In this document: in pieces, positions 1 to 7,497 of the stretch
How the letters are laid out: each line of letters opens with the position of its first letter
Numbering within the stretch: position 1 is the stretch's first letter
Position numbers and translations under genes: made by a program
Notes under the pieces: model-generated
Databases searched by the model: none
What the model was told of the DNA's origin: nothing
The model's input: the letters and a program-made list of their open reading frames with translations, nothing else
DNA from: a bacterium
GTDB taxonomy: Archaea > Nanoarchaeota > Nanoarchaeia > Woesearchaeales > UBA10216
Direction of reading: 5' to 3'
DNA: 43,063 bases
Assembly: GCA_024206195.1 (NCBI GenBank)
Contig: JAAGZO010000181.1
Location: 1 to 43,063 of the forward strand

Positions 1-23
1 AACAGACCCAATAACATCAGGTA
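1..23. repeat. Terminal direct repeat: circular assembly overlap
   Basis: The first 23 bases are identical to 43041-43063. The gene ending at 43054 has its stop inside the repeat, and the next gene starts 15 bases after that stop when the ends are joined, so the junction reads as normal gene spacing. The sequence therefore closes into a circle of about 43,040 bp. This may be a circular or circularly permuted replicon, or a k-mer overlap left by the assembler; 23 bp is too short for typical phage terminal repeats. Confidence 0.9.
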
Positions 24-29
24 TTTAAA

Positions 30-215
30 ATGAATAACAAACCAACCCTGCTCCCCTCAATGGTAAAACTGTCTAAAGCCTATCTTTACCTAGGAGTGAC
101 ACCTAAAGAGTTTGTAGAGCTAACTAAGAGGTATAATATTAGAGCAGTCCAACACAAGGGGCAGTGGCGGTACAAGAAGTCAGATATAGTTAAAATGAAA
201 GGAAAATATGGTTAA
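30..215 (+). CDS. Small helix-turn-helix DNA-binding protein (excisionase/MerR-like)
   Basis: This 61-residue protein looks like one winged helix-turn-helix of the HTH_17/excisionase type. Residues 14-32 (LSKAYLYLGVTPKEFVELT) form the HTH, followed by a basic wing (GQWRYKKSDIVKMKGK). Such proteins bind DNA as repressors, excision factors or terminase-like accessories. It is the first gene after the circular junction and overlaps the next small gene by 8 bases. No integrase is visible, so a regulatory role is more likely than excision. The family call is by pattern only. Confidence 0.6.
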   Translation: MNNKPTLLPSMVKLSKAYLYLGVTPKEFVELTKRYNIRAVQHKGQWRYKKSDIVKMKGKYG

Positions 216-285
216 TATAGCCTACACAATACTGTTTCTAGTCTTATTTCTAGCTGTGATGTCTATCACCAGGAAGGACGAATGA
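208..285 (+). CDS. 25-residue single-pass membrane peptide
   Basis: A very short ORF starting ATGGTTAATATAGCC encodes 25 residues: a hydrophobic segment of about 18 (residues 3-20) and a charged tail ending RKDE. Its start overlaps the previous gene and its TGA overlaps the next ATG (ATGA), the arrangement used throughout this genome, which supports it being real. Function unknown; small membrane peptide by composition. Confidence 0.45.
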   Translation: MVNIAYTILFLVLFLAVMSITRKDE

Positions 286-536
286 CTGGTTTACTGGTGC
301 TCATTACGGCAGTTGCCTTCTATTTTATAGGACGTTACTCTAATAATGAGGATGATAAGAAGTCTCTAGTTAATCTAAAGAACAGCGTAAACGAAAAGAT
401 AAGGAGAATTAAAGCAAGAGACATACCAACAGTAATTACCTATCTAACACGCGAAGAAACTGACTATGAGGAGTCATCAAGGAAAGTAGTAGACGAAGAA
501 ATAACCAAGAACTTAAAGAAGGCAGGACTAGAGTGA
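282..536 (+). CDS. Small membrane-anchored protein
   Basis: The protein has 84 residues. Residues 2-18 (GLLVLITAVAFYFIGRY) are one N-terminal membrane segment; the rest is charged and probably helical, so a short cytoplasmic or periplasmic domain on an anchor is expected. Both ends overlap neighbours by four bases, placing it in a translationally coupled run with 208-285 and 533-907. No family recognised. Confidence 0.65.
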   Translation: MTGLLVLITAVAFYFIGRYSNNEDDKKSLVNLKNSVNEKIRRIKARDIPTVITYLTREETDYEESSRKVVDEEITKNLKKAGLE

Positions 537-907
537 AGTGTAAATTATGTCCTATCGATGAGAAACCAAACGAGGGCAAAAGAAAGTTATTTGGAGTAAT
601 GGCATGTGATGAGTGTCATGATAGAGTAAATAAGATCGGCATGAAATCAACGCCATCGAGTTTACCACCAGACAAGCGCACTGAAGCAATGAAGGAAGAC
701 GGAGCTAAGAACTGGGCTAACACACTCCAACCAAGAAGACAGGGCAAGCCGAGTCGTGAGTTTATAGACCGTTATCCAGAAGAATCTAAAAAGCTATTTA
801 CCAAAAAGGAAATGCTGACAGCCAAGAACACTTGGTATGACCAGAAAGGAGCTGAGTCATGGCATAAAAACCCCACTCAACCAGTTAATCCAAAAGCACT
901 TGAATAA
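533..907 (+). CDS. Zinc-finger-like protein of unknown function
   Basis: The protein has 124 residues. The N-terminus has CKLCP (Cys3, Cys6) and later ACDECHD (two Cys and a His around residues 25-29), a likely zinc-binding knuckle. The remainder is basic and hydrophilic with no membrane segment. It overlaps the upstream gene by ATGA. It could bind nucleic acid, but nothing specific is visible. Confidence 0.6.
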   Translation: MKCKLCPIDEKPNEGKRKLFGVMACDECHDRVNKIGMKSTPSSLPPDKRTEAMKEDGAKNWANTLQPRRQGKPSREFIDRYPEESKKLFTKKEMLTAKNTWYDQKGAESWHKNPTQPVNPKALE

Positions 908-910
908 TTT

Positions 911-1123
911 ATGAAAATTTATAAACATAATACAAGAAATACTTTATACGCTTTTTTTGGTAAATCAAAAGAAGGGGGTGATATTATTTATACAGCTCCA
1001 GTCAGGTGTAAGCAAGATTTTTTAAAAGGGGTCAGAGAACATATGAAAAAGGGATTCAAAACTGTTAAAGTGCCAGAAAAATGGAAAAAATACATGAAAC
1101 TGTCTGATTATATGGTACAATAA
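911..1123 (+). CDS. Hypothetical 70-residue basic protein
   Basis: A small basic protein rich in Lys, Tyr and Phe with a compact alpha/beta look (MKIYKHNTRNTLYAFFGKSK at the start). No recognised domain. Its last codons contain the promoter that serves the next gene at 1128. It lacks a clear Shine-Dalgarno sequence, and only three bases separate it from the upstream stop, so coupling is likely. Confidence 0.55.
   Translation: MKIYKHNTRNTLYAFFGKSKEGGDIIYTAPVRCKQDFLKGVREHMKKGFKTVKVPEKWKKYMKLSDYMVQ
1113..1121 (+). promoter_or_regulatory. Extended -10 promoter (TGGTACAAT), leaderless for 1128
   Basis: TGG followed by TACAAT lies at the end of the upstream gene. Six bases separate the hexamer from ATG at 1128, which puts the expected +1 on the A of the start codon. 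No -35 is evident, and no ribosome-binding site could be present on such a transcript. Confidence 0.5.
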
Positions 1124-1127
1124 GCTT

Positions 1128-1376
1128 ATGCGACCACAGCCAGAATCCCCTTATTCATACGAAAAACTAAACTCACTGATTATGTTAATGGAACGCATAA
1201 TGGGTGAGAAACCAAAAGAGCTAGAAGTAACACCACAGTTTTTCACATGGTTTAACCAAGAATGTGCTAGAGATGTAGACAACTTGAAGAAGTACAGAGG
1301 TATTGAAGCCAAGTTACCCAAAGAACCAGAACACTTAGGAGTATTGATTAAGAAGAAAACGAATATTGTTAAATGA
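1128..1376 (+). CDS. Hypothetical 82-residue protein
   Basis: The protein has 82 residues, is soluble and mixed in charge, with an ELEVTPQFFTWF segment in the middle and a Lys-rich C-terminus. No family recognised. Its start sits exactly six bases after an extended -10 box, predicting a leaderless message. It overlaps the next gene by ATGA. Confidence 0.55.
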   Translation: MRPQPESPYSYEKLNSLIMLMERIMGEKPKELEVTPQFFTWFNQECARDVDNLKKYRGIEAKLPKEPEHLGVLIKKKTNIVK

Positions 1377-1696
1377 TATACGATTACTTAAAACCGTTTT
1401 ATTTTTATGAAGAAAAAGCAGATAAAAAGGGAGTTCCCTACTTTAGATCATATTATTTTTTATGGGGTATAATCAAAGAAAACAAGCCTGAGCTTTTTGG
1501 GGTGAGAGGAGCTTCAGCAGATACTAAAGAGGAGTCGGCAGAGTATGCATGGAAAGAAGTAAAAGAAAAACTAAGTAGAAATGTTTTGGCTAACGGTCCT
1601 TTCAAATACGAAGGTCAAGAAATAAAAGTAATTGCGGTAGCACCAGCTATGGAGATACCAAAGCCATACAGAGGTGAGATTAAAAAAGGATTTTAA
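1373..1696 (+). CDS. Hypothetical 107-residue protein
   Basis: A soluble aromatic-rich protein (YDYLKPFYFYEEKADKKG near the N-terminus) with an alpha/beta pattern. The segment SADTKEESAEYAWKEVKEKL suggests a helix packing on a sheet. Coupled to the upstream gene by a four-base overlap and directly followed by ATG at 1697. No function can be assigned. Confidence 0.55.
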   Translation: MIYDYLKPFYFYEEKADKKGVPYFRSYYFLWGIIKENKPELFGVRGASADTKEESAEYAWKEVKEKLSRNVLANGPFKYEGQEIKVIAVAPAMEIPKPYRGEIKKGF

Positions 1697-1876
1697 ATGA
1701 AAAACGGAATATCAGCCCCACGTAGAGGAAAAGCCTCCTCAGAGGAGCAACCAGCAGATCCATGTAAGTTTTGTAAAAGAGAAATAATTATCGAACTAAA
1801 GAAGGTGTTTAAAAAATCTAACAAAGAACAAAATAGAGTATTAGCAGCTATAGGATTATTGATAAGTTTAAAATGA
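1697..1876 (+). CDS. Small zinc-knuckle-like protein, 59 residues
   Basis: The ORF starts directly after the upstream stop and encodes 59 residues: a basic Ser/Ala/Pro-rich N-terminus, then CKFCKRE (CxxC) and an amphipathic Lys-rich helix ending in the hydrophobic VLAAIGLLISLK. Only one CxxC is present, so a complete zinc site would need dimerisation. Position in a tight run supports it; function unknown. Confidence 0.45.
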   Translation: MKNGISAPRRGKASSEEQPADPCKFCKREIIIELKKVFKKSNKEQNRVLAAIGLLISLK

Positions 1877-1894
1877 AGTTAGTTAAGGAAAAAG

Positions 1895-2203
1895 ATGAGT
1901 AAGAAAAAAGCACGCTTCCCGTTTAATAGGCTTGTAAAACAGATTAAGATTCGTTTTAATAACTCCACCTTCGATGGCAGACTTCAGTGGTTTTATTTCT
2001 TCGTTATGGATTTAAATGATTTCTTTGGTAAACCATTCTTATTTATAAACGGAGATGATAATACTTATCAGAACTTTAAAATAAATTATTCTAGAATGAA
2101 AAAGGACTCAACTAAGTATGATTTTGCAATGAAACTAGAAAGAGCGACAGAAAGGCAAGCTAAACAGACAATAAACACACATGTCAAACCCCAATCCAGT
2201 TAG
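1895..2203 (+). CDS. Hypothetical basic protein upstream of terminase
   Basis: The protein has 102 residues with a strongly basic N-terminus (MSKKKARFPFNRLVKQIKIR), an aromatic middle and a polar tail. It precedes and overlaps the TerS-like gene by 23 bases. It may be a DNA-binding packaging accessory, but this rests on position and charge only. Confidence 0.5.
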   Translation: MSKKKARFPFNRLVKQIKIRFNNSTFDGRLQWFYFFVMDLNDFFGKPFLFINGDDNTYQNFKINYSRMKKDSTKYDFAMKLERATERQAKQTINTHVKPQSS

Positions 2204-2534
2204 CACTTCATGGAAGCCAGGACAATCAGGCAACCCAAAGGGAAGACCAAAGAAAGAGTGGACATGGGCAAGTTTAGTTCGTGAGGCAATGGATGAAGAA
2301 GATGAAACTGGACAGCCTGTTAAGAAGGGAGTAAGTAGGGCTCTAGCTATTAAGGCTCTTACTGGTGATGTCCAGGCTATCAGAGAGATAGGAAATAGAA
2401 TTGATGGCATGCCACCTCAATCTACAGACCTTACAAGCGGAGGTGATAAAATAGAGAGAGTGGATATAGTTACACTTTTGGAAAAAGCCTATGGAACTAA
2501 CTCCAGAACTCCAGAGATGTCTGCAGATAGCTAA
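2181..2534 (+). CDS. terS: Small terminase subunit-like protein (DUF5681-type)
   Basis: The N-terminus SWKPGQSGNPKGRPKK (residues 10-25) matches the DUF5681 signature, a basic Gly/Pro motif common in proteins encoded next to the large terminase. The middle region (ALAIKALTGDVQAIREIGNRIDG) is typical of that family's helical part. In phages these proteins are taken as DNA-recognition components of the packaging motor. It overlaps the terminase start by 44 bases. The assignment as the functional small subunit is inferred from motif and position. Confidence 0.7.
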   Translation: MSNPNPVSTSWKPGQSGNPKGRPKKEWTWASLVREAMDEEDETGQPVKKGVSRALAIKALTGDVQAIREIGNRIDGMPPQSTDLTSGGDKIERVDIVTLLEKAYGTNSRTPEMSADS

Positions 2535-4095
2535 GAATTATGGCTGTTCTAGAGATCAAATACAAACTTTCCTTGAATTAGAATATGTACCACTGCCATG
2601 GCAATGGGAGTTTCATGCTGCTGCAAGAGAGGCTGATGTACGCTGTCTGTTTCACACTGATAATCCAAAGGTTAAGAAAAAGGACTGTGGTTGCGGACCA
2701 GTAGAAATAGGTCTAGGTGGAGCTAGAGGACCAGGTAAGTCTCACGGAGTTCTATCTCAGGCGGGACTAGATGACTGTCAGAGGGTTAAAAACTTAAAGG
2801 GTTTATTCTTACGCCAAACAGGCAAGGCTTCACAGGAATCATTTGATGACCTGATAGACAAGACAATACTTGGTAGAGCTGAGTACAAAAGGTCAGCAGG
2901 CTCTATTAAGTTTGCTAATGGTTCTAGGATTGTACTGGGTGGATTCAAAGACAACAAAGACATTGATAAATACATCGGCATTGAGTATGACTTCATTATT
3001 ATTGAGGAGTTAAATCAGATTACTGAAGATAAATACGAAAAGCTAAAGGGTTCTCTCCGTACCTCTAAACCTAACTGGCGACCTAGAATATACACCTCGT
3101 TTAACCCAGGTGGATTAGGTCATAAGTTTGTCAGAGACACCTACATCGTTCCGTTTAGAGAAAAGAAAGAGACTAAGACAAGATTTATAGGTTCAACATA
3201 TAAAGACAATCCCTACCTTAACATGGAGTATACTGACTATCTTGAGAGCCTTACAGGTGATTTAGGAAGAGCGTGGCGTGAGGGTGATTGGGATTTATTT
3301 GCAGGTCAGGTCTTTCACGAATGGAACTATGATAAGCACGTTATGAGTGTAGTTTTGCCTAATAAATCATTTGACCACTACTTGTCATTTGACTGGGGCT
3401 ACTCAAAGAAGAGTATGTTTGCTTCTTATGCTTCAGTTGTGATCGAGATGAAGACAGATGATGGTCAAAAGTTTAATCGTGTTATTACTTACAACGAGTG
3501 GGCTGGCAATCAGATTAATCCAGAGGGCTGGGCTGAGAAGATTTATAAAGATACAATGAATCATTATGATGATGCCTTAACCTACATGTTTGGGTATTGT
3601 GATCCTGCTATGTTTAATCCTGGTCAAGATGGCTCAGTGTCAATTGCGAAACGTATGACGGATAAGTGGAGAAAGCTAAATGGAGACAACTGGACACCGC
3701 TTAAACCAGGCACAAGAAACAGGTTGTCTAGGGTAGCAACTGTGCATGACTGGCTATCAATAGCCCCAGATGGCAGACCGTACTGGATGGTTACTGAGAA
3801 CTGTAATTATTTGATAAACTCTCTTCCACTGCTTATTTATAACGACACTAAGGGAAACAAGGATGATGTTGATACTGACTCTGATGACCACGGATACGAT
3901 TCTATTAGTTATTTCCTAACACAGGTCAAGTTTATAGGCATCAAAACCGGCTTTTTGGACATTTCAAGCAAGGTGATAGCCCCCGCAGTGACACCTCGTG
4001 ACAAGGACGGCAATGAGTTGGCTTTTGACTTAGAGAAGTGGGGAGAGGAGCTAGCTGAGGAAAGCGAGTATAATAATAAACAATGGAAGTTTTAA
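2491..4095 (+). CDS. terL: Terminase large subunit (ATPase/nuclease)
   Basis: The 534-residue DNA-packaging motor. Walker A is GGARGPGKS at about residues 76-84, and Walker B with the catalytic Glu is DFIIIEE at about 167-173. A nuclease domain follows: acidic residues in FDWGY and YCDPAMF, and the late DSDDHGYDSISYF motif, fit the RNase H-like fold. It translocates DNA into the prohead through the portal and cuts concatemers. A zinc-like cluster CLFHTD...KDCGCG lies before Walker A. The start at 2491 is the only in-frame Met before the conserved region, although it overlaps TerS by 44 bases. Confidence 0.95.
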   Translation: MELTPELQRCLQIAKNYGCSRDQIQTFLELEYVPLPWQWEFHAAAREADVRCLFHTDNPKVKKKDCGCGPVEIGLGGARGPGKSHGVLSQAGLDDCQRVKNLKGLFLRQTGKASQESFDDLIDKTILGRAEYKRSAGSIKFANGSRIVLGGFKDNKDIDKYIGIEYDFIIIEELNQITEDKYEKLKGSLRTSKPNWRPRIYTSFNPGGLGHKFVRDTYIVPFREKKETKTRFIGSTYKDNPYLNMEYTDYLESLTGDLGRAWREGDWDLFAGQVFHEWNYDKHVMSVVLPNKSFDHYLSFDWGYSKKSMFASYASVVIEMKTDDGQKFNRVITYNEWAGNQINPEGWAEKIYKDTMNHYDDALTYMFGYCDPAMFNPGQDGSVSIAKRMTDKWRKLNGDNWTPLKPGTRNRLSRVATVHDWLSIAPDGRPYWMVTENCNYLINSLPLLIYNDTKGNKDDVDTDSDDHGYDSISYFLTQVKFIGIKTGFLDISSKVIAPAVTPRDKDGNELAFDLEKWGEELAEESEYNNKQWKF

Positions 4096-4307
4096 GACCA
4101 CCACGACACATTGAGCTGTGGCTCGGAAGAGAAAATACACGATTACAACTATTTTGTATGATTTGCAGGGATAGGCTGGTTGGAATACATCAGGGAATAT
4201 TAGTTGTAGCCCCCGTTGGAATGAGTGACGTTGAGTTTCTCACCCCTCCAGTAGAGCATTACTGTAAGAAATGTAATACGACATGGCATATTAAAAACGT
4301 GATATAA
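4083..4307 (+). CDS. Small protein with two CxxC pairs
   Basis: The protein has 74 residues. FCMICRDR and YCKKCNTTWH give two CxxC pairs about 35 residues apart, a zinc-ribbon layout. It overlaps the terminase end by 13 bases, and a TATAAT at 4069-4074 lies eight bases before its ATG. Its last codons hold the extended -10 box for the next gene. Function unknown; nucleic-acid or protein-binding zinc ribbon by pattern. Confidence 0.55.
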   Translation: MEVLRPPRHIELWLGRENTRLQLFCMICRDRLVGIHQGILVVAPVGMSDVEFLTPPVEHYCKKCNTTWHIKNVI

Positions 4308-4308
4308 T
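4300..4308 (+). promoter_or_regulatory. Extended -10 promoter (TGATATAAT), leaderless for 4315
   Basis: A perfect TATAAT with TG one base upstream. Six bases follow before ATG at 4315, so the predicted +1 is the start codon. There is no TTGACA-like -35 and no ribosome-binding site. Confidence 0.65.
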
Positions 4309-4314
4309 TACTTG

Positions 4315-4704
4315 ATGAAACAGTACATCACACCAGACCAGCTTAATGAGTTAAGTGGGAAGGGTAAGAAGAAGTTAAGGGAGTGGTGGAAGCCTAGAAA
4401 AGGAGATGTTGTTTGTCATGATAGGTGGAGTTGTAAAGGAGTTGTTCAAGATGTTTGTAAAGAAGAAAACTATTTTATTTGTACCAATGAGGGTTCTTAT
4501 GAAGATGTTAGGTGGTTAATAGAGGTCGAAACAGTACTGGCTGACTGGGGATGTGTTGAGCCGGTACCTCTCCTCTCCATAGGTCAAATGATAGAGTTTG
4601 TAGACAATAATGAAGAAAGTGGAGTTAAAGAACTAAAATATGAGTTATATGATTTATGTGACGCTCTCTGGCAAGCAGTTAAAGAGGTACTAGAGCAAGA
4701 ATAA
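4315..4704 (+). CDS. Hypothetical protein between terminase and portal
   Basis: I start this at ATG 4315 rather than TTG 4312, because the extended -10 box predicts transcription to begin on that A. The product has 129 residues, with Trp-rich segments (LREWWKPRKGDVVCHDRW, VRWLIEVETVLADWGC) and an acidic helical C-terminus. The N-terminus ITPDQLNELSGKGKKKLREWW resembles conserved small phage proteins, but I cannot name a family. The only gene between terminase and portal. Confidence 0.6.
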   Translation: MKQYITPDQLNELSGKGKKKLREWWKPRKGDVVCHDRWSCKGVVQDVCKEENYFICTNEGSYEDVRWLIEVETVLADWGCVEPVPLLSIGQMIEFVDNNEESGVKELKYELYDLCDALWQAVKEVLEQE

Positions 4705-4707
4705 TTG

Positions 4708-4768
4708 TGCTATAATAATATTTAGGACATCTCCGTAAGGTGTCCTTTTTTTATGAAAGAAAACACCC
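4708..4768 (+). promoter_or_regulatory. Promoter with AGGACAT hairpin-U7 leader for portal
   Basis: TGC-TATAAT occupies 4708-4716. The predicted +1 (4723-4724) falls at AGGACATCTCC. The hairpin (4724-4746) and T run follow at once. ATG at 4753 opens a mini-ORF (MKENTHE) that starts right after the T run and overlaps the portal start at 4769. This is one of four closely matching leaders (also at 14380, 21380 and 26074), with a divergent one at 7414. Confidence 0.7.
4724..4752 (+). terminator. Intrinsic-terminator-like hairpin just after +1 of portal mRNA
   Basis: AGGACATC pairs with GGTGTCCT (8 bp with one G-T), loop TCCGTAA, and seven T follow. It is downstream of the promoter, so besides ending upstream read-through it should attenuate the portal transcript itself. 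Confidence 0.7.
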
Positions 4769-6697
4769 ATGAATGAAAGCGCTACTGAGCAGTTAATACA
4801 AGAAGCCGACCCATTTAAACTAGAACTAAAAGACGAAGAGTTTGTAGATGTTATAGATCAACGGGCTGCAGACTCTAGAGCCTACTACTCAAAGAAGAAC
4901 TTGCGTCCTAGACAGAAGAAACTACGCGAGTATTACAAGGGAGTGCAGGGCGATGCTACCATAGAGAAAAACTTACCAAAATACGCAACACCATATTTAG
5001 AGAATATTGTTTATGGTGGTATGTCACGACAGAAGCCAATTGCTCTATCAAGATTACCAGATATGGTTGTGAAGGCAGGAGACGGTGGAGAAGTAAGTAG
5101 GGACAGTGCTGAGACTTTAACCGATTTAATGAACACTGACATTAAGTCCAGAAAGCGAAGAGAGATTTTAGGTAGAGCTTTTAAAGAAGAGCCACTAAAC
5201 TTTTACGCAGTAATTAAGTGTAGATGGAACGAAGAGCTAGGATTTGATGGAGACTACGAGTTTATCAATATACATCCTGATAACGTAGAGTGGGATCACA
5301 CTTGCAAGACTTCAGATGTAGATGACATGTCCTTCTTTTCTGAGGAGGAAGAGCTTACCGCTAAAGAAGTTACAATGATGTTTCCTGCTAAAGCTGATGA
5401 ATTTTTAGAGGAAGTTGGATTGGAAGATCCTGACAAGAGAACAGAGAAACTAATGGCTTCTAAGTATGGAATAAAAGAAGTCCATTTCCACTGGTACAAA
5501 GACAGCACCGATGAGGCAACTGGTGAGAAGCAATGGGAGAAGATCCACGCTGTAGTCTGGAAGTACAACAAGGTTGTGCTACATAAGATGAGAAATCCAT
5601 ACTTTGATTATGAGGGCAAGATCAACTACTTTACTAAAGCTAAGAAAGAAAAGAGAGAGCCAACCACCGATGAGATTTATGAGGCTATGTTTGGTCAGGG
5701 TGAAGGTCAGAAGTTTTATAACAACTACTTTAAAAATCCTCGTAAGCCTTACTATTTCATGACTTATGAGAATATGGGAGAAGATCCGGTTGATGTTACT
5801 ACTCGTATTGAGCAGATACTGCTCTTTCAAGACCACATTAACTTAGAGGGACTACAAATTAGTGAGATGAACGCTAGAACTGTAGGCAAACCAGTCATCA
5901 ATGCTCAGTACATAACCAAGAAAGATGCAAAGGGAATTGACTGGAAAGACCACAACCAAGCACTCACTGTGAATGCTGATGATGTAAGGAAGGCTTTTGC
6001 TCATATTCCAGGTCTTCCAGCACCAGCTCAGATGTACAAGAGTAAAGACACTAACCGTAATTTTGCCTACGAGATGATTGGAGTGAATGCTACGACTAGA
6101 GGATTAAGAGAAACGGACTCCACCCTGGGTCAAGATCAAATGGCTCGTGAGGCTGACTATGGGATGATTGACGACGTCGTAGAAGAAACTATCAACCCAC
6201 TATCTGAGTGGATGGGTGAGTGGTCAATGCAGATGATTAAGATGTTTTACACCAAAGCTCACTACAAGGATGTGGTTGGCAAAGATGGAGACTCTCTATA
6301 CACAGCCATAACTCAAGACTTGGTAGAGGATGGAATGGTAGTAGAGATTGGTGCTTCAGGAGTTGATAGGATTCAGAGAAAGAGAATGGCTATTCAGAAC
6401 GTAGGTATGTCGCCAGACTTTTTAAATTATTTTCAAGATACAGAACAATCAAATCCAAAAGAGAGGGCAAGAATGGCTTGGCTATCAGTTAATGCCCCAC
6501 AGCTTTATTATCAAGAGTATTTAGTTGAGGAAGTTCAACCACCTGTAACAATGGGAGAAACGGGGAGTCCTCAGCCTCAAGAAACACAGATGATGGGTGT
6601 TGGGCCACAGTCACCAGTGTTGCAGGGTGGTATAGTAGGTGGTCAGCCCCCAATTGGTGGTAGTCCAGATCAACCACCAGCACCTTCTCCAGTTTAA
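4769..6697 (+). CDS. Portal protein (large, podovirus type)
   Basis: The 642-residue protein follows terminase and precedes scaffold and capsid. Size and layout fit the large portals of P22-like podoviruses: an N-terminal alpha/beta wing, a central region with conserved aromatic stretches (KNPRKPYYFMTYENMGEDP; RIEQILLFQDHINLEGLQ) and a long helical stem and crown part. The C-terminal 60 or so residues are Pro/Gly/Gln-rich and probably disordered. Portals form the dodecameric DNA channel at one capsid vertex. The ribosome-binding site is weak, and the start is overlapped by the mini-ORF from 4753. Confidence 0.9.
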   Translation: MNESATEQLIQEADPFKLELKDEEFVDVIDQRAADSRAYYSKKNLRPRQKKLREYYKGVQGDATIEKNLPKYATPYLENIVYGGMSRQKPIALSRLPDMVVKAGDGGEVSRDSAETLTDLMNTDIKSRKRREILGRAFKEEPLNFYAVIKCRWNEELGFDGDYEFINIHPDNVEWDHTCKTSDVDDMSFFSEEEELTAKEVTMMFPAKADEFLEEVGLEDPDKRTEKLMASKYGIKEVHFHWYKDSTDEATGEKQWEKIHAVVWKYNKVVLHKMRNPYFDYEGKINYFTKAKKEKREPTTDEIYEAMFGQGEGQKFYNNYFKNPRKPYYFMTYENMGEDPVDVTTRIEQILLFQDHINLEGLQISEMNARTVGKPVINAQYITKKDAKGIDWKDHNQALTVNADDVRKAFAHIPGLPAPAQMYKSKDTNRNFAYEMIGVNATTRGLRETDSTLGQDQMAREADYGMIDDVVEETINPLSEWMGEWSMQMIKMFYTKAHYKDVVGKDGDSLYTAITQDLVEDGMVVEIGASGVDRIQRKRMAIQNVGMSPDFLNYFQDTEQSNPKERARMAWLSVNAPQLYYQEYLVEEVQPPVTMGETGSPQPQETQMMGVGPQSPVLQGGIVGGQPPIGGSPDQPPAPSPV

Positions 6698-6701
6698 GTT
6701 G

Positions 6702-6710
6702 TGATATAAT
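6702..6710 (+). promoter_or_regulatory. Extended -10 promoter (TGATATAAT), leaderless for scaffold
   Basis: TGA-TATAAT follows immediately after the portal stop. ATG 6717 begins six bases after the hexamer, so the predicted transcript begins at the start codon. No -35 match. Confidence 0.65.
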
Positions 6711-6716
6711 GCACTT

Positions 6717-7403
6717 ATGACTGACATTTCAGACGAGCAAAAGCTCAAAGACACAGAAGAAGCTCGTATTAAATCTCAAGCTGACGAGATAGCATCAGCA
6801 AAAATCCAAGAACTACAAGACAAAATAGGCGAAGCAGTTGGCTCTAAGCCAGATGATGAGAAGTATTCTTCCATTGGTGCTATGAAAGAGGACATTGACC
6901 GTAGAGCTGAAGAGAAGGCTCAAAAGGCTAAAGAAGAAGCTGTCACTGAGATTAGAGAAGAACTTAAAGAAAAGGAAGAAAAAGCCAAGAGAGTTGAGGA
7001 AGATAGAATTAAACAAACAAAAGAAGACCAACAAAAAGAGTGGAGTAGAGTGACCAACGAGTGGAAGGAAGCAGTTAAAGATGGTATTGCTCCATCCATT
7101 GACGATGATCTTCATGCTAAGTTAGAGAAAGGTACTAAATACAAGGATCTTACTAAGGAGGAGAGAAGCGACCCAGGGTTAGTTTTTTACAATAGAGCTA
7201 GACAAGAACACGTTGAGGCTAAAAGAGAAGGTAGAACAACATCATTTTATAGAACTATTACTCAAATGAACAAGAAGCCATCTAGTGCCTCTGCTCCTGT
7301 TTTTGGAGGAAGTGTGGCAACTCCCCCAGCCACACATGAGCTTACAGATTCAGAGGTAAACAAGGCAACTAATAAGGCTTTGGGAATGGCTCTACCAACT
7401 TAA
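6717..7403 (+). CDS. Capsid scaffolding protein
   Basis: The 228-residue protein is highly charged and helical. Residues about 55-125 form a long Lys/Glu coiled coil, and the C-terminus is Thr/Ser/Pro-rich with a terminal helix (ELTDSEVNKATNKALGMALP). Position directly before the major capsid gene and this composition are typical of scaffolding proteins, which nucleate prohead assembly and then leave or are degraded. No protease is recognised nearby. Predicted to be leaderless. Confidence 0.8.
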   Translation: MTDISDEQKLKDTEEARIKSQADEIASAKIQELQDKIGEAVGSKPDDEKYSSIGAMKEDIDRRAEEKAQKAKEEAVTEIREELKEKEEKAKRVEEDRIKQTKEDQQKEWSRVTNEWKEAVKDGIAPSIDDDLHAKLEKGTKYKDLTKEERSDPGLVFYNRARQEHVEAKREGRTTSFYRTITQMNKKPSSASAPVFGGSVATPPATHELTDSEVNKATNKALGMALPT

Positions 7404-7413
7404 AAATAAAATG

Positions 7414-7497
7414 TGATATAATCACAAACACAAGGATCATAATCCGCTCGAAAGAGGCGGATTTTTTTTTGGCTATTAATTAAAATAAAGGAAACCC
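7414..7497 (+). promoter_or_regulatory. Promoter and hairpin leader for major capsid gene
   Basis: TGA-TATAAT at 7414-7422; predicted +1 about 7429. The leader carries AGGATCATAATCC, a looser form of the AGGACATnTCC block, then the hairpin at 7442-7462, nine T and an AAAGGAAACCC ribosome-binding region before ATG 7498. It is the most divergent member of the leader family and the only one followed by a clear Shine-Dalgarno-type start. Confidence 0.6.
7442..7470 (+). terminator. Intrinsic-terminator-like hairpin in capsid leader
   Basis: ATCCGC pairs with GCGGAT, the interior CTCGAAAGAG adds pairs around a GAAA loop, and nine T follow. It lies between the promoter and the capsid start codon. 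Confidence 0.7.

Noticed and set aside
132..137. TATAAT inside 30-215
   Set aside because: No TG extension and no start at a sensible distance; probably chance in AT-rich coding sequence.
1873..1902. Nine-codon ORF between 1697-1876 and 1895
   Set aside because: Too short to support; could be a coupling ORF but there is no independent evidence.
4069..4074. TATAAT before 4083
   Set aside because: Lies eight, not six, bases from ATG and has no TG extension; the coding sequence of terminase may explain it.
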